Assembly (NCBI GenBank): GCA_963710135.1
Contig: CAVPYY010000006.1
Coordinates: 620,001 to 684,000 of the forward strand
Direction of reading: 5' to 3'
Length of the DNA: 64,000 nt
From: SG8-30 sp963710135
GTDB lineage: Bacteria; Pseudomonadota; Gammaproteobacteria; Steroidobacterales; Steroidobacteraceae
The position numbers and the translations under genes are program-made. This document shows positions 27,695-36,381 of the stretch, in pieces. Under the pieces are notes generated by a model, which saw only the letters and a program-made list of their open reading frames with translations, ran no database searches and was not told where the DNA came from. Position 1 is the first letter of the stretch. The number at the start of each line of letters is the position of its first letter.

Positions 27695-30164
27695 TTACTG
27701 CAGCAGCGTGCTGGCTCCGCCCAGCACCGCCGCGCAGCTCGCCTTCACGATCGTCTCGGTACGGTCCGCAGCACAGCCACCCGGGCAATTCGCCAGGCGC
27801 GTGATGAGTCCGTCGAGCTCGGTACGCACTTCCGCCTGCGACGGCTGCGTCGCAATCCCGGTGCCGACCGCCCCCGCCACCAGCGGGTTCACGATCAGGT
27901 CGCGCTCGCCCGGCGTATCGAAGGCCTGTGCCGCCGGCGTCGAGAAGTTGAAGCCCGGGAAGAACGACGACCGCAGCGTCGTGCTCTCCACCAGCTCGTT
28001 GCAGTACTCGATCGCCAGCTGGGCCAGACCAACCTGGTGCGACGACAGGAAGCCTTCGATGTTCTCCACCGTCGGCAGCTGCTGGCGCACGCGATCGTAA
28101 GTCTCGACCACGGCGGGATTGTTACGCGACACGCCGGTCATCAGCGACATGCTCGCAGCCAGTTCCTCAAACGTCCGCAGGCCGATCTCGGACAGCGGCA
28201 CGCCATCCGGCGGCGGCGGCGGTGCCAGCGGCACCGGCTCCGTGTGCACGTGCGTCTGGTCGCCGAGCTGCTCGAACGTCAGGAAGAACATGTCGTAGGC
28301 CGGGCCCTTGTCGAGGGCGATGACCGTGCCGATGTTCGACAGCGGGAAGCCCGTGCTGGCGTCATAGCCGGCGGCATTGACCACCGCATCGACGTTCGCG
28401 TAGGCCTGGCCGACCTTGGCCTCAGCACCGTTGATGCCGATACGCATGCCCTTGACGACGACATTGTCGGGCGTCACGGAGCCGTCGAGGCTGATGAATA
28501 CCGGCTTCTGGAACAGGTATGCATAGCTGTCGAACTGGCTCACCTCGAACATGACGTAGCCCGCCGGCACGCCGGTGATGTCGGTGACGTTGAACAGCAG
28601 GTAGAACTTCTCGCCGACACCGGCGTCGAAGTTCTGCTGGATCTGCTCAGGCGTCAGCGCGCGGTTGTGGATGGCCACCAGGCGCATCACACCCGTCCAC
28701 TGACGGTCACTGGAGACCTCGTTGCCGAGCACCAGCGCGAAGGTGTCGTTCCAGTCCGCCAGCGTACCGGGTGGCTGCGGATCCGGATCGGTTACCAGCT
28801 GGCCGTTGACGTAGATCTTGCGGCCGTCCACCGGATTGTAGGTGGCCACCACGTGCTGCAGCGTCGCCTGCAGGACTTCGTCCGCGGACGGCGTGGACAG
28901 CGCCGGATCGCCGTTGGCGTCGGTGGATGCCGAGCGGTTGAAGAAGTCGTAGTCGTACATCGTCTGGCCGAGCGTGAAGTTGCGGGTCATGGTGCCGCCC
29001 GAGTAGCTGACGATGTGCGAGTTCTCCTGCACCACGTTGGCCGGAGCGACCCATGCCTCGATCGAGTATTCGCCGGTGGCCTGGATCAGCGTGTTGAGCT
29101 TGGCGCTGGAGGCCGTGGAGCCCTGCAGCCTTGCCGCCCATGCCGACCTTGACGCCCCAGCCGCCGACCCAGGTCACATCACCCGCGAAGTTCAGGTTGA
29201 TGGCCGGTTCGACGCCGGAAGTGTCGTAGGTCACCGTACCGGTGCCGGTCTTGAACTCGTACAGCGCGATCAGGTTGCTGTCGTAGCGGTTGCCGCCGCT
29301 GGCGACGGTGCCGTCGTACAGCGTGAGCGCCTTCGAGAGCACCAGGTTCGGATCGACTTCCGTCAGCGGGATGCCGTCGGCGAAAGCCTGGATGGCGGCC
29401 TCCATCTCGTTGGAGTTCTGGGTGCAGTTGTCCCAGCAGTTGTGGAACTCGTCCCGCAAGCGGACCACGAAGCGCGAGTCCGCCGGCGTGTCCAGGTTGA
29501 TCTTGGAGCGCGCCGCGGAGTACGCGATGTCGATGTCGCCCTCGGCGAAGAACGGCGACTGCGGCGTGTTCGATGACGACACGTGGCAGCGGCTGCAGTA
29601 TTCCTCGAGCACTGGATAGATGGTGCTGGCGAACAGCGCCGAGTCCGCCGGGAACGACTTGCTGGCGCCGACGTCGCGATCCGGCGGCGGCTGCAGCACG
29701 ATCTGGCGCGTGCCGCCGACGGTGGCGCCCGCCCAGTTGCGGATCCACACCGTCAGCTGGTCGGCACAGGCCGAGTCGTTGGCGAGCCAGCAGTTATGCC
29801 CGCCGCCGACCTTGGTGACCATGCGCGAAGCGGCCGGGTTGTTGAGATCCACGACCGTGTTGGCCTCCGCGTAGGCGAGGTTCACGTCGTCGCTGCGCAC
29901 GAACTGCGGCGACTGGTCGCCCTGCACGTGGCACTGGCCGCAGCGGTTGGCGCTCATCAGGTTGTCCCAGACATTCAGCTTGAATGCCTGCACGTCCTGG
30001 CTGGCCGGCGGCGGGCCCTTGTAGCCGGCCGGGGTCGGCGGTGCCACCACCGGGTTTTCGACCGTTGGTGCGCCACCGCCACAGGCCGCGGCCAGCAGGC
30101 CGAGACCGGCGACCACCAGAGCCGCGCGGGCGCGACGGAGTGAGAAGGCTCCAATACCGTTCAT
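27695..30164 (-). CDS. Di-haem lipoprotein with LamG/concanavalin-like domain (one frameshift)
   Basis: About 822 residues. It has a lipoprotein signal with the acylated Cys at 28 (LGLLAAACGGG) and two c-type haem motifs, CGQCH at 75-79 and CSRCH at 190-194, each in a PSCyt-like repeat with GGGHNCW and DEFHNCW. A LamG-like domain (about 315-520, including ALYEFKTGTGTVTYDTSG, IVSYSGGTMTRNF and GRKIYVNGQLV) and a long C-terminal region follow. An extra base near 29130 breaks the frame inside the LamG domain. It starts ten bases after the mono-haem gene. Probably a periplasm-facing, outer-membrane-bound electron carrier or ligand-binding cytochrome. Confidence 0.8.
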
Positions 30165-30174
30165 GACCGTCTCC

Positions 30175-31353
30175 TCACTGGCCCATGCAGTAGGTGGCGC
30201 CATCGGCGAACACCTGCTTCAGGCTGTAGTTGCTGTTGCGGAACGAGGCGACCATGGACGCCACCTGGGCGCGGTCGGCCGCGTTGTTGGGCGAGCGCAG
30301 GCACACGGTGCGGAACACCTTCTCCACCTGGCACGAAGCGAAGGCCTCGCTGTTGGCGAATTCCTCGCCCAGCGACTTGGCGCCGACGCCGCTGCCGGGA
30401 CGGTTCGGATCCCAGCCGAGCAGCGCGTTCTGGCCCTTGCGCCAGTAGTTGCTCCAGCTCTCGTCGGGCGTGACGAATCCGGGCCGGAAGGTGTCCTCGT
30501 TATTGAAGTACTTGGGCTGCGGCTGACCGCCCGTGTACACCAGCCGGCCGGTGTTCTCGTCAAAATCGTAGAAGGCGAAGGCCTGGGCCATCGGATCCAT
30601 GCCGGAATGGCAGCCTACACAGTTGTTGAGGAACAATCGGCTGTCACCGCCCGGGCTGCGGCTCACGTCCTGCCGCACGCGATCCGGCGAGCGGGAGTTG
30701 TCCTGCAGTTCCTCGAGGTCGTGACACATATGATTGATGAGCGTGAAGCGGAACATCGCGCGGTTGGTGCCATCGATGAAGAAGGCCTCGGCGGCGGCGC
30801 GAGTCGTCATGACGCCCGCCGTTGCGGCCGCCGGGAGCCCGTAGACGGAAGACTGCGTGCGGCGCTCGAGCCCGTCCTTCAGGTCGACGTTGTTGCGCTC
30901 CATCTGCGCGTAGTGGTCGTTGTTCGAAGCCGACACGGCGGGCAGGCCGAGATTGCTGCGGCCCGTGTACAGGATGTCCGCCGACAACAGCTCGTTCATG
31001 GGAACGTCGTCGCGGACCATGCCGACGAAGGTCGCGACGTAATCGTTGAGCGGCGCGAACACCGTCTGGTCACGGTTGGTCCAGGGCATCGCCAGGTTCT
31101 TCAATGTGACCGAGTAGAAGGCGGGGTGCTCCATGGCGCGCAGCGCGGCGCTCATGGTGTCACCCGAGGCGATGTCCGCCTCCATGGCCGCGAGCGTGGC
31201 CGCATCCGGCGGTACGCCGACGATGCGGTCGTGCATCCGCTTGGCCTGTTCGCGCGGACCGGCCTGCGCCGCACCGACCGCCATGACGGCGAGTAGTGCG
31301 ACGAGAGTTCCGCGTACGGCAACTGAAACTTCTTTACGACGATCGAATTGCAT
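30175..31353 (-). CDS. Exported mono-haem c-type cytochrome-like protein
   Basis: 392 residues from the ATG at 31353 (GGAG about eight bases upstream; the frame also contains an upstream ATG at 31443). A signal peptide (about 1-31, LVALLAVMAVGAAQAG) precedes a helical domain and one c-type haem motif, CVGCH at 245-249, with MDPMAQAFAFYDFDENTGRL after it, which is common in DUF1585/1588/1592-type cytochrome modules. Further Cys occur at HMCHDLEEL and in SCQVEKVFRTVCL near the C-terminus. It is the first gene of the minus operon that continues to the LamG and DUF1501-like genes, divergent from the HzsA-like gene. Role: periplasmic redox partner, by inference. Confidence 0.78.
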   Translation of the reverse strand: MQFDRRKEVSVAVRGTLVALLAVMAVGAAQAGPREQAKRMHDRIVGVPPDAATLAAMEADIASGDTMSAALRAMEHPAFYSVTLKNLAMPWTNRDQTVFAPLNDYVATFVGMVRDDVPMNELLSADILYTGRSNLGLPAVSASNNDHYAQMERNNVDLKDGLERRTQSSVYGLPAAATAGVMTTRAAAEAFFIDGTNRAMFRFTLINHMCHDLEELQDNSRSPDRVRQDVSRSPGGDSRLFLNNCVGCHSGMDPMAQAFAFYDFDENTGRLVYTGGQPQPKYFNNEDTFRPGFVTPDESWSNYWRKGQNALLGWDPNRPGSGVGAKSLGEEFANSEAFASCQVEKVFRTVCLRSPNNAADRAQVASMVASFRNSNYSLKQVFADGATYCMGQ

Positions 31354-31536
31354 TTCTGTGCTCCACTCACGCGCAGCATTCGCGAGTTGCGGACGACTAT
31401 ATCGACGAGTCGCCGGATGGGTAATGTCTCTGAACTGCGACATTCCACTGCAAGGCGCTTCAGGCTAGGCTGCACTACGTCGCAACATGCACATGCGCCG
31501 CGTCGTGCACGATTGAAGAGGATCGATAGGCGCGAG

Positions 31537-31558
31537 TTTCGTGACTTAACTCACGAAA
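31537..31558. promoter_or_regulatory. 22-bp perfect inverted repeat in the divergent cytochrome promoter region
   Basis: TTTCGTGA-CTTAAC-TCACGAAA lies in the 253-base gap between the two divergent cytochrome operons, 49 bases before the HzsA-like start and about 184 bases from the other start. Eight-base perfect arms with a six-base spacer suit a dimeric regulator operator. No candidate regulator gene lies next to it. Confidence 0.5.
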
Positions 31559-31606
31559 AGCCGTGTGGTTGCAGCAGCGCCCGGTGCGGGCGAGGAGCGA
31601 GCTGAG

Positions 31607-34216
31607 ATGCGTGTCACGAAATCGTCAATCTACGCAATCGCCGTGTGTGCAGCCGCTCTTGCGGGTTGCCAGAGCGGCAGCGAGGGCGGCGTGAATATCG
31701 GCAGCGGCCAGGCACCGGACCCGGTCGTGCTCGACTTCCCCATCGCCTACGTCAAGCGCGCGGTGCCCACCGGCGAAGAAGACGCCCGCGAGCTGCGCAC
31801 CTTCCAGGCAGGCGCAGACCTGTTTCTGCGCGATCGCGCATCACCCACCGCGATCGAACGCAACATCACGTTCGACGTGACCAACGGCGAATGGGACGTT
31901 CGCGACGTCGACGTGTCATTCGATGGCGAGAAGCTGGTGTTCGCCATGCGTCCGCCGATCATCGAGAACGCCGACGAGAGCGAGCAGCCCACCTGGAACA
32001 TCTGGGAGTACGACCGCACGACCGACACGCTGCGTCGCGTCATCACGTCCGACCTGGTGGCGGAGGAAGGCCACGACGTCGCGCCTCACTATCTGCCGGA
32101 CGGCCGCATCGTCTTCTCGTCGACGCGGCAGCGCCAGTCCAAGGCTGCGCTGATCGACGAAGGCAAGCCGCAGTTCTCGGCCGAGGACGAAGACCGCAAC
32201 GAGTGGGCATTCGTGCTGCACGTCATGGATGCGGATGGCTCGGGCCTCAGGCAGATCTCCTTCAACCAGAGCCACGACCTCGATCCGAGCGTGCTCAACG
32301 ACGGACGCATCATCTTCTCGCGCTGGGACAACGCCGGCCCGAGCGGCATACACCTGTATACGGTCAACCCCGACGGCAGCGGGCTCGAACTCGCCTACGG
32401 CGCCAACAGCCACGACACCGGCCCGCAGGGCGAGACCATCCAGTTCCTGTCACCGCGCGCCCGGCCGGACGGCCGGGTGGTGACCCTGGTGCGCCCGTTC
32501 GCGGACACGGAACAGGGCGGCGATGCCGTGGTGATCGACGTCGGCACCTACGTCGAGAACACCCAGGCCACGCTCGCCAACGCCGGCATGACCGGCCCGG
32601 CCCAGGCCAAGCTGACCTCGAATGCCGTCAGTCTCATCGAAGGTCCGTCGCCCGGCGGCAGGTTCGCCTCGGTGTACCCGCTGTGGGACGGCACCGACCG
32701 GCTGCTGGTGAGCTGGTCGATCTGCCGCGTGCAGGACCAGACGCGCACCCTGCCCTGCACCACGGCGGACCTGTCGGATCCGAATCTGGTGACCGCGCCA
32801 CCGCTGTACGGCGTCTATATCTACGACCCGCGCGACGTCACGCAGCGTCCGGTGTTCCAGCCGGTTGAAGGCTTCATGTTCACGGACGTGGTGGCCATGC
32901 AGCCGCGCACGCCGCTGCCGCCGGTGGTGCTCGACGCCGTCGCCGGCGTCGACTATGACGCGCAGCTCGCGACCGAGAATGTCGGCATCGTGCACATCCG
33001 CAGCGTCTATGACTTCGACGGCAACGACACCGCCCCGGGCGGCATCACCGTCGTTCGCGACCCCGGCGTGACGACCGCCGACCAGCGCCCGGTCCGCTTC
33101 ATTCGCATCGAGAAGGCCGTGAGCCTGCCCGACGACGAGGTCCGCGACTTCGACAACTCCGCCTTTGGTCGCTCGGGCGGCATCATGCGGGAGATCCTCG
33201 GCTACGCGGCGGTCGAGCCGGACGGCTCCGTGCAGGTTAAGGTCCCGGCCGGGGTCGCCTTCGGCATCACCATGCTGGATGCCCAGGGCCGCCGCATATC
33301 GACCCGGCACCGGAACTGGCTGCAGGTGCGCGCCGGCGAAGTGGTGACCTGCAACGGCTGTCACGTGCCCCCGTCGGCCCAGCCGCCGGGCGCGCCCGTG
33401 GTGTCGCATGGACGCAGTGGACTGTTCGCCTCGGCCAATCCCGGCGCGCCCACCTCCGGCATCCAGTTCCCGAACACGGATCCGGCGCTGTTTGCGGACC
33501 AGGGCGAAACCATGGCGGAGACCCGCACGCGGATCAGCTGCCAGACGGACTGCGCCTCGCTGACGCCCAGCGTCGACGTCGTCTTCGAGGACGTCTGGAC
33601 AGACCCGGCTGTGCGCGCGCCAGACCCGTCATTCGCATATCGCTACGCCGATCTGCAGACACCGGCGCCCACGGCACCGGCCTGCCTCAGCAACTGGTCG
33701 TCGCTGTGCCGGATCACCATCCACTATCCCGACCACATCCAGCCGCTGTGGGATCTGACCCGCCAGATCCTCGATGTGGACGGGGTGACGGTCCTCGAGG
33801 ACCGGTCGTGCCTGGCCTGCCACACGCCCACGGACGCTGCCGGGATGCCACAGGTGCCCGCCGGGCAGCTGGACCTGCGCGGCGAGCCCTCCCCGGAAGA
33901 GGCCGAGCATTTCATCTCGTTCCGCGAACTTATGTTCACTGACAACGCCCAGGAAGTTAACATGGGCGCGCTGCAGGACATCCTGGTGCCAGGACCGCCG
34001 GACCCGGTGACGGGCGACCCGACGCTCGTTCCGGTGCCGGTGGCGCCGTCGATGAGCCCAGGTGGAGCCCGGGCATCGGCACGGTTCTTCAGCAGGTTCG
34101 ACGCCGGCGGAACCCACGCCGGCTATCTGACCGAGGCGGAACTGCGGCTGATTTCCGAGTGGCTGGACATCGGTGGACAGTATTACAACGACCCGTTCCG
34201 AGCCCCTGAGAACTGA
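31607..34216 (+). CDS. HzsA-related di-haem lipoprotein with WD40/PD40-like repeats
   Basis: 869 residues from the ATG at 31607 (AGGAG upstream). The lipoprotein signal ends in LAGC (Cys21). The N-terminal half contains beta-propeller PD40-type repeats (LVFAMRPPI, GRIVFSSTRQRQSK, GRIIFSRWDNAG, HLYTVNPDGSG). The C-terminal half has two c-type haem motifs, CNGCH at 582-586 and CLACH at 735-739. This architecture resembles the alpha subunit of hydrazine synthase and its many non-anammox relatives. No HzsB or HzsC is nearby, so hydrazine synthesis is not implied. It heads a plus-strand operon with barrel proteins, TlpA, DUF4266 and DUF3570. Likely an envelope redox protein. Confidence 0.82.
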   Translation: MRVTKSSIYAIAVCAAALAGCQSGSEGGVNIGSGQAPDPVVLDFPIAYVKRAVPTGEEDARELRTFQAGADLFLRDRASPTAIERNITFDVTNGEWDVRDVDVSFDGEKLVFAMRPPIIENADESEQPTWNIWEYDRTTDTLRRVITSDLVAEEGHDVAPHYLPDGRIVFSSTRQRQSKAALIDEGKPQFSAEDEDRNEWAFVLHVMDADGSGLRQISFNQSHDLDPSVLNDGRIIFSRWDNAGPSGIHLYTVNPDGSGLELAYGANSHDTGPQGETIQFLSPRARPDGRVVTLVRPFADTEQGGDAVVIDVGTYVENTQATLANAGMTGPAQAKLTSNAVSLIEGPSPGGRFASVYPLWDGTDRLLVSWSICRVQDQTRTLPCTTADLSDPNLVTAPPLYGVYIYDPRDVTQRPVFQPVEGFMFTDVVAMQPRTPLPPVVLDAVAGVDYDAQLATENVGIVHIRSVYDFDGNDTAPGGITVVRDPGVTTADQRPVRFIRIEKAVSLPDDEVRDFDNSAFGRSGGIMREILGYAAVEPDGSVQVKVPAGVAFGITMLDAQGRRISTRHRNWLQVRAGEVVTCNGCHVPPSAQPPGAPVVSHGRSGLFASANPGAPTSGIQFPNTDPALFADQGETMAETRTRISCQTDCASLTPSVDVVFEDVWTDPAVRAPDPSFAYRYADLQTPAPTAPACLSNWSSLCRITIHYPDHIQPLWDLTRQILDVDGVTVLEDRSCLACHTPTDAAGMPQVPAGQLDLRGEPSPEEAEHFISFRELMFTDNAQEVNMGALQDILVPGPPDPVTGDPTLVPVPVAPSMSPGGARASARFFSRFDAGGTHAGYLTEAELRLISEWLDIGGQYYNDPFRAPEN

Positions 34217-34220
34217 GTCC

Positions 34221-34967
34221 GTGCGGCTTCTGGCCATTCTGTTGCTGGGCCTGCTGCCGGGCCTGGCGCCGCTGGTTGCCAGCGCGGCTGCTGAGGCGCC
34301 GCCGCGCGTCACCGTGGCGGATCCGTTCCTGGAGCTGCACACCGGTCCGGGGCGCGGCTTCCCCATCACCTATGTGGTCGAGCGTGGCGCCGACGTCGAG
34401 GTGCTCAAGCGGCGCACCGACTGGTTCAAGGTGCGGGCGGACGGCGGCCTGGAAGGCTGGGTGTCCCGCGCGCAAATGGCCCAGACCCTGACCGAGCTCG
34501 GCGAGCCCCTGCCGATCAACGACCCGCAGCGCGAGGACTTCGGCCTGCACCGGCGCGAGCTGGGCGTACTGACGGGTGATTTCGAGGGAGCCAACGTCAT
34601 TACCGCGTATGGCGCCTACACGCTGAACCCGCTGCTGAACGTCGAGGTCCGGCTGTCGCAGCTGCTCGGCAATTCGTCGAACGGCTGGATCGTGGCCGCC
34701 GGCGTGTCGCACGTGTTCCGTCCCGACTGGCGGGTGGCGCCATTCGTGTCGCTCGGCACGGGGCTGATCCGGCTGGAGCCGAAGGGCACACTGGTGCAAA
34801 CGCTCGACCGCGAGGACCAGCTGGCCTACGTGGGCGGCGGATTCAAGGCGTATCTGTCCAGGAGATTCATCCTGCGGGCTGAATACAACAAGTACCTGGT
34901 CTTCACCGACCGGGACGAAAACGAGGATGCTAACGAATGGAAGGTCGGCTTCGCGTTCTTCTTCTGA
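34221..34967 (+). CDS. Exported SH3-domain protein with outer-membrane beta-barrel C-terminus
   Basis: About 248 residues from a GTG at 34221 just after the HzsA-like stop; an in-frame ATG at 34173 would overlap that gene and is less likely. A signal peptide (LLAILLLGLLPGLAPLVASA) is followed by a bacterial SH3 domain (about 30-85, VADPFLELHTGPGRGFPITY and DWFKVRADGGLEGWVSRAQM). A barrel-like region ends WKVGFAFFF with the terminal aromatic expected for Bam substrates. SH3 domains of this type bind peptidoglycan or peptides, so the protein could tie an outer-membrane barrel to the cell wall. It overlaps the next gene by 31 bases. Function in the cluster unknown. Confidence 0.78.
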   Translation: MRLLAILLLGLLPGLAPLVASAAAEAPPRVTVADPFLELHTGPGRGFPITYVVERGADVEVLKRRTDWFKVRADGGLEGWVSRAQMAQTLTELGEPLPINDPQREDFGLHRRELGVLTGDFEGANVITAYGAYTLNPLLNVEVRLSQLLGNSSNGWIVAAGVSHVFRPDWRVAPFVSLGTGLIRLEPKGTLVQTLDREDQLAYVGGGFKAYLSRRFILRAEYNKYLVFTDRDENEDANEWKVGFAFFF

Positions 34968-35623
34968 CGGCGGCATTGGCGCTGTCGGGCTGCGGCCTGT
35001 TCCGGTCGGGTGAACAACCCGCGGAAGGCGCCAATGTACCTGTCGACGCCGACGCGCCGGTCGAGCAGGCCTCGGTCATCACGCCGGAGGTGCGCCGGCG
35101 CGAAATCAAGCAGGCCCGTATCGATACGGAGAACTGGGAGCTCGGCGGCTACATCGGCTCCATCTCCGTCGAGGATTTCGAGGTCAATGTCCTGTACGGA
35201 GCCCGTGCGGCCTACCACATCAGCGAAGACTTCTTCGCCGAGGCGATTTATGGCAGCGCGGACGCGGGGTTGAGCAGTTTCGAGCGCCTCAGCGGATCTT
35301 CACCCCTGTTGACCGATAGTGAGAGGAAGTTCAAGTACTACAGCCTCGGATTCGGATGGAATGTATTGCCTGGAGAGGTGTTCCTCGGGGGTAAGCGCGC
35401 GCTCAACAGCGCCGTTTACCTGACCGCTGGTGCGGGCAGCACGAGCTTCGCGGGCGACGATCGGTTCACATTGACCCTCGGCGCCGGTGCGAGAGTGCTG
35501 ATCAAGGACTGGCTCGCGGCCCACCTCGACATCAGGGACCACATCCTCGAGGTGGACGTGCTCGGCGTGAACAAGCAGACCCACAACTACGAGGCGACGG
35601 TCTCCCTGACGGTGTTCTTCTAG
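34937..35623 (+). CDS. Outer-membrane beta-barrel lipoprotein (OMP_b-brl type)
   Basis: 228 residues. The lipobox LSGC puts the acylated Cys at 19 (ALALSGCGLF). A charged linker (about 25-65) leads to an eight-strand-like barrel (ELGGYIGSISVEDFEVNVLY, KYYSLGFGWNVLPGEVFLG) that ends VSLTVFF. Proteins of this layout commonly sit beside the SH3/barrel partner and TlpA. The start overlaps the preceding gene. It was probably duplicated from, or evolved with, the preceding barrel protein, which has a similar closing region. A porin-like or scaffold function in the outer membrane is inferred. Confidence 0.8.
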   Translation: MEGRLRVLLLTAALALSGCGLFRSGEQPAEGANVPVDADAPVEQASVITPEVRRREIKQARIDTENWELGGYIGSISVEDFEVNVLYGARAAYHISEDFFAEAIYGSADAGLSSFERLSGSSPLLTDSERKFKYYSLGFGWNVLPGEVFLGGKRALNSAVYLTAGAGSTSFAGDDRFTLTLGAGARVLIKDWLAAHLDIRDHILEVDVLGVNKQTHNYEATVSLTVFF

Positions 35624-35642
35624 TACCGAAATGGAGCTTCCG

Positions 35643-36149
35643 ATGCGCGCGAACCGACTCATCAGCACGACCGCCGCCCTGCTTGCCGGCCTGGCCGTCG
35701 TCGCACTCCCCGCCGGTGCGGGCAGCAGCGTGGCGCCCGCGCCCAACTTCACGCTGCCGAAGCGTGACGGCGGCGCGGTCACCCTGAGCGACCTCAAGGG
35801 CCAGGTCGTGATGATCAATTTCTGGGCGAGCTGGTGCGGACCATGCCGCGCGGAGTTCCCGATCCTCGACGAGATGTACCGCAAGTACAAGCCGATGGGC
35901 TTCACCCTGCTGGGCGTCAATGTCGAGAGCGATATCGCCGACGCGGAACAGTTCCTGTCCAAGTTCCCCGTCTCGTTCCCCATCGCCTTTGACCAGGCGA
36001 ATGAAGTCAGCGGCGCCTACGGCGTATCCGCGATGCCCACCACCCTGATCGTGGACCGCAAGGGCAACGTCCGCTGGCTGCATCGGGCCTACAAGCCGGG
36101 CGACGAGAACGAGTACCTCAACCAGATCCGGACCATGCTGAGGGAATGA
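35643..36149 (+). CDS. TlpA/ResA family thiol-disulfide oxidoreductase
   Basis: 168 residues from the ATG at 35643, chosen because GGAG lies seven bases upstream; the ATG at 35631 is the alternative. A signal peptide (about 1-26, ALLAGLAVVALPAGAG) is followed by the AhpC/TlpA fold with NFWASWCGPCRAEFPILDEM (redox CGPC) and AMPTTLIVDRKGNVRWLHRA (cis-Pro). Such proteins keep cysteines reduced in the periplasm, for example for haem ligation of apocytochromes, which fits the multihaem proteins of this cluster. The stop overlaps the DUF4266 start (ATGA at 36146-36149). It is the second TlpA in the region. Confidence 0.9.
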   Translation: MRANRLISTTAALLAGLAVVALPAGAGSSVAPAPNFTLPKRDGGAVTLSDLKGQVVMINFWASWCGPCRAEFPILDEMYRKYKPMGFTLLGVNVESDIADAEQFLSKFPVSFPIAFDQANEVSGAYGVSAMPTTLIVDRKGNVRWLHRAYKPGDENEYLNQIRTMLRE

Positions 36150-36379
36150 ACATGAAGGTCTTGCGCGCGTGTCTGCTGCTGGGCTGCACCTTCCTGATGG
36201 CCGCCTGCGGCCGGATAGAACCTTGGGTGAAGCCGTACGAACGGGAGAACCTCGCCGACCCGATCATGTCCTGGGACCGCGATCCGGTCTCCTCTTCCTA
36301 CGTCCGCCACGTCTACGAGTCGCGCGAAGGTTCGCGCGGGGCGGTGGGCGGCGCCGGCGGCGGCTGCGGCTGCAACTGA
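36146..36379 (+). CDS. DUF4266 small lipoprotein
   Basis: 77 residues. Lipobox MAAC gives the acylated Cys at 21. The rest, IEPWVKPYERENLADPIMSW and HVYESREGSRGAVGGAGG ending in CGCN, matches the DUF4266 family, which has a C-terminal Gly-rich tail with two Cys. The family is small, exported, and typically encoded next to DUF3570 and ApbE; its role is unknown. The tail could be a metal site or a modification site, but it lacks the usual flavinylation pattern (Asp-x-x-Ser/Thr-Gly-Ala-Ser/Thr). It overlaps the TlpA gene by four bases, and DUF3570 begins two bases after its stop. Confidence 0.88.
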   Translation: MNMKVLRACLLLGCTFLMAACGRIEPWVKPYERENLADPIMSWDRDPVSSSYVRHVYESREGSRGAVGGAGGGCGCN

Positions 36380-36381
36380 CC

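Noticed and set aside
26279..29152. 957-codon plus-strand open frame opposite the DUF1501-like and LamG genes
   Set aside because: It is antisense to two genes with clear motifs, and its translation is low-complexity His/Arg/Val-rich text typical of a shadow frame.
31607..34216. Anammox hydrazine synthase
   Set aside because: Only an alpha-like protein is present. There is no HzsB, HzsC or hydrazine dehydrogenase, and the surrounding genes are gammaproteobacterial.
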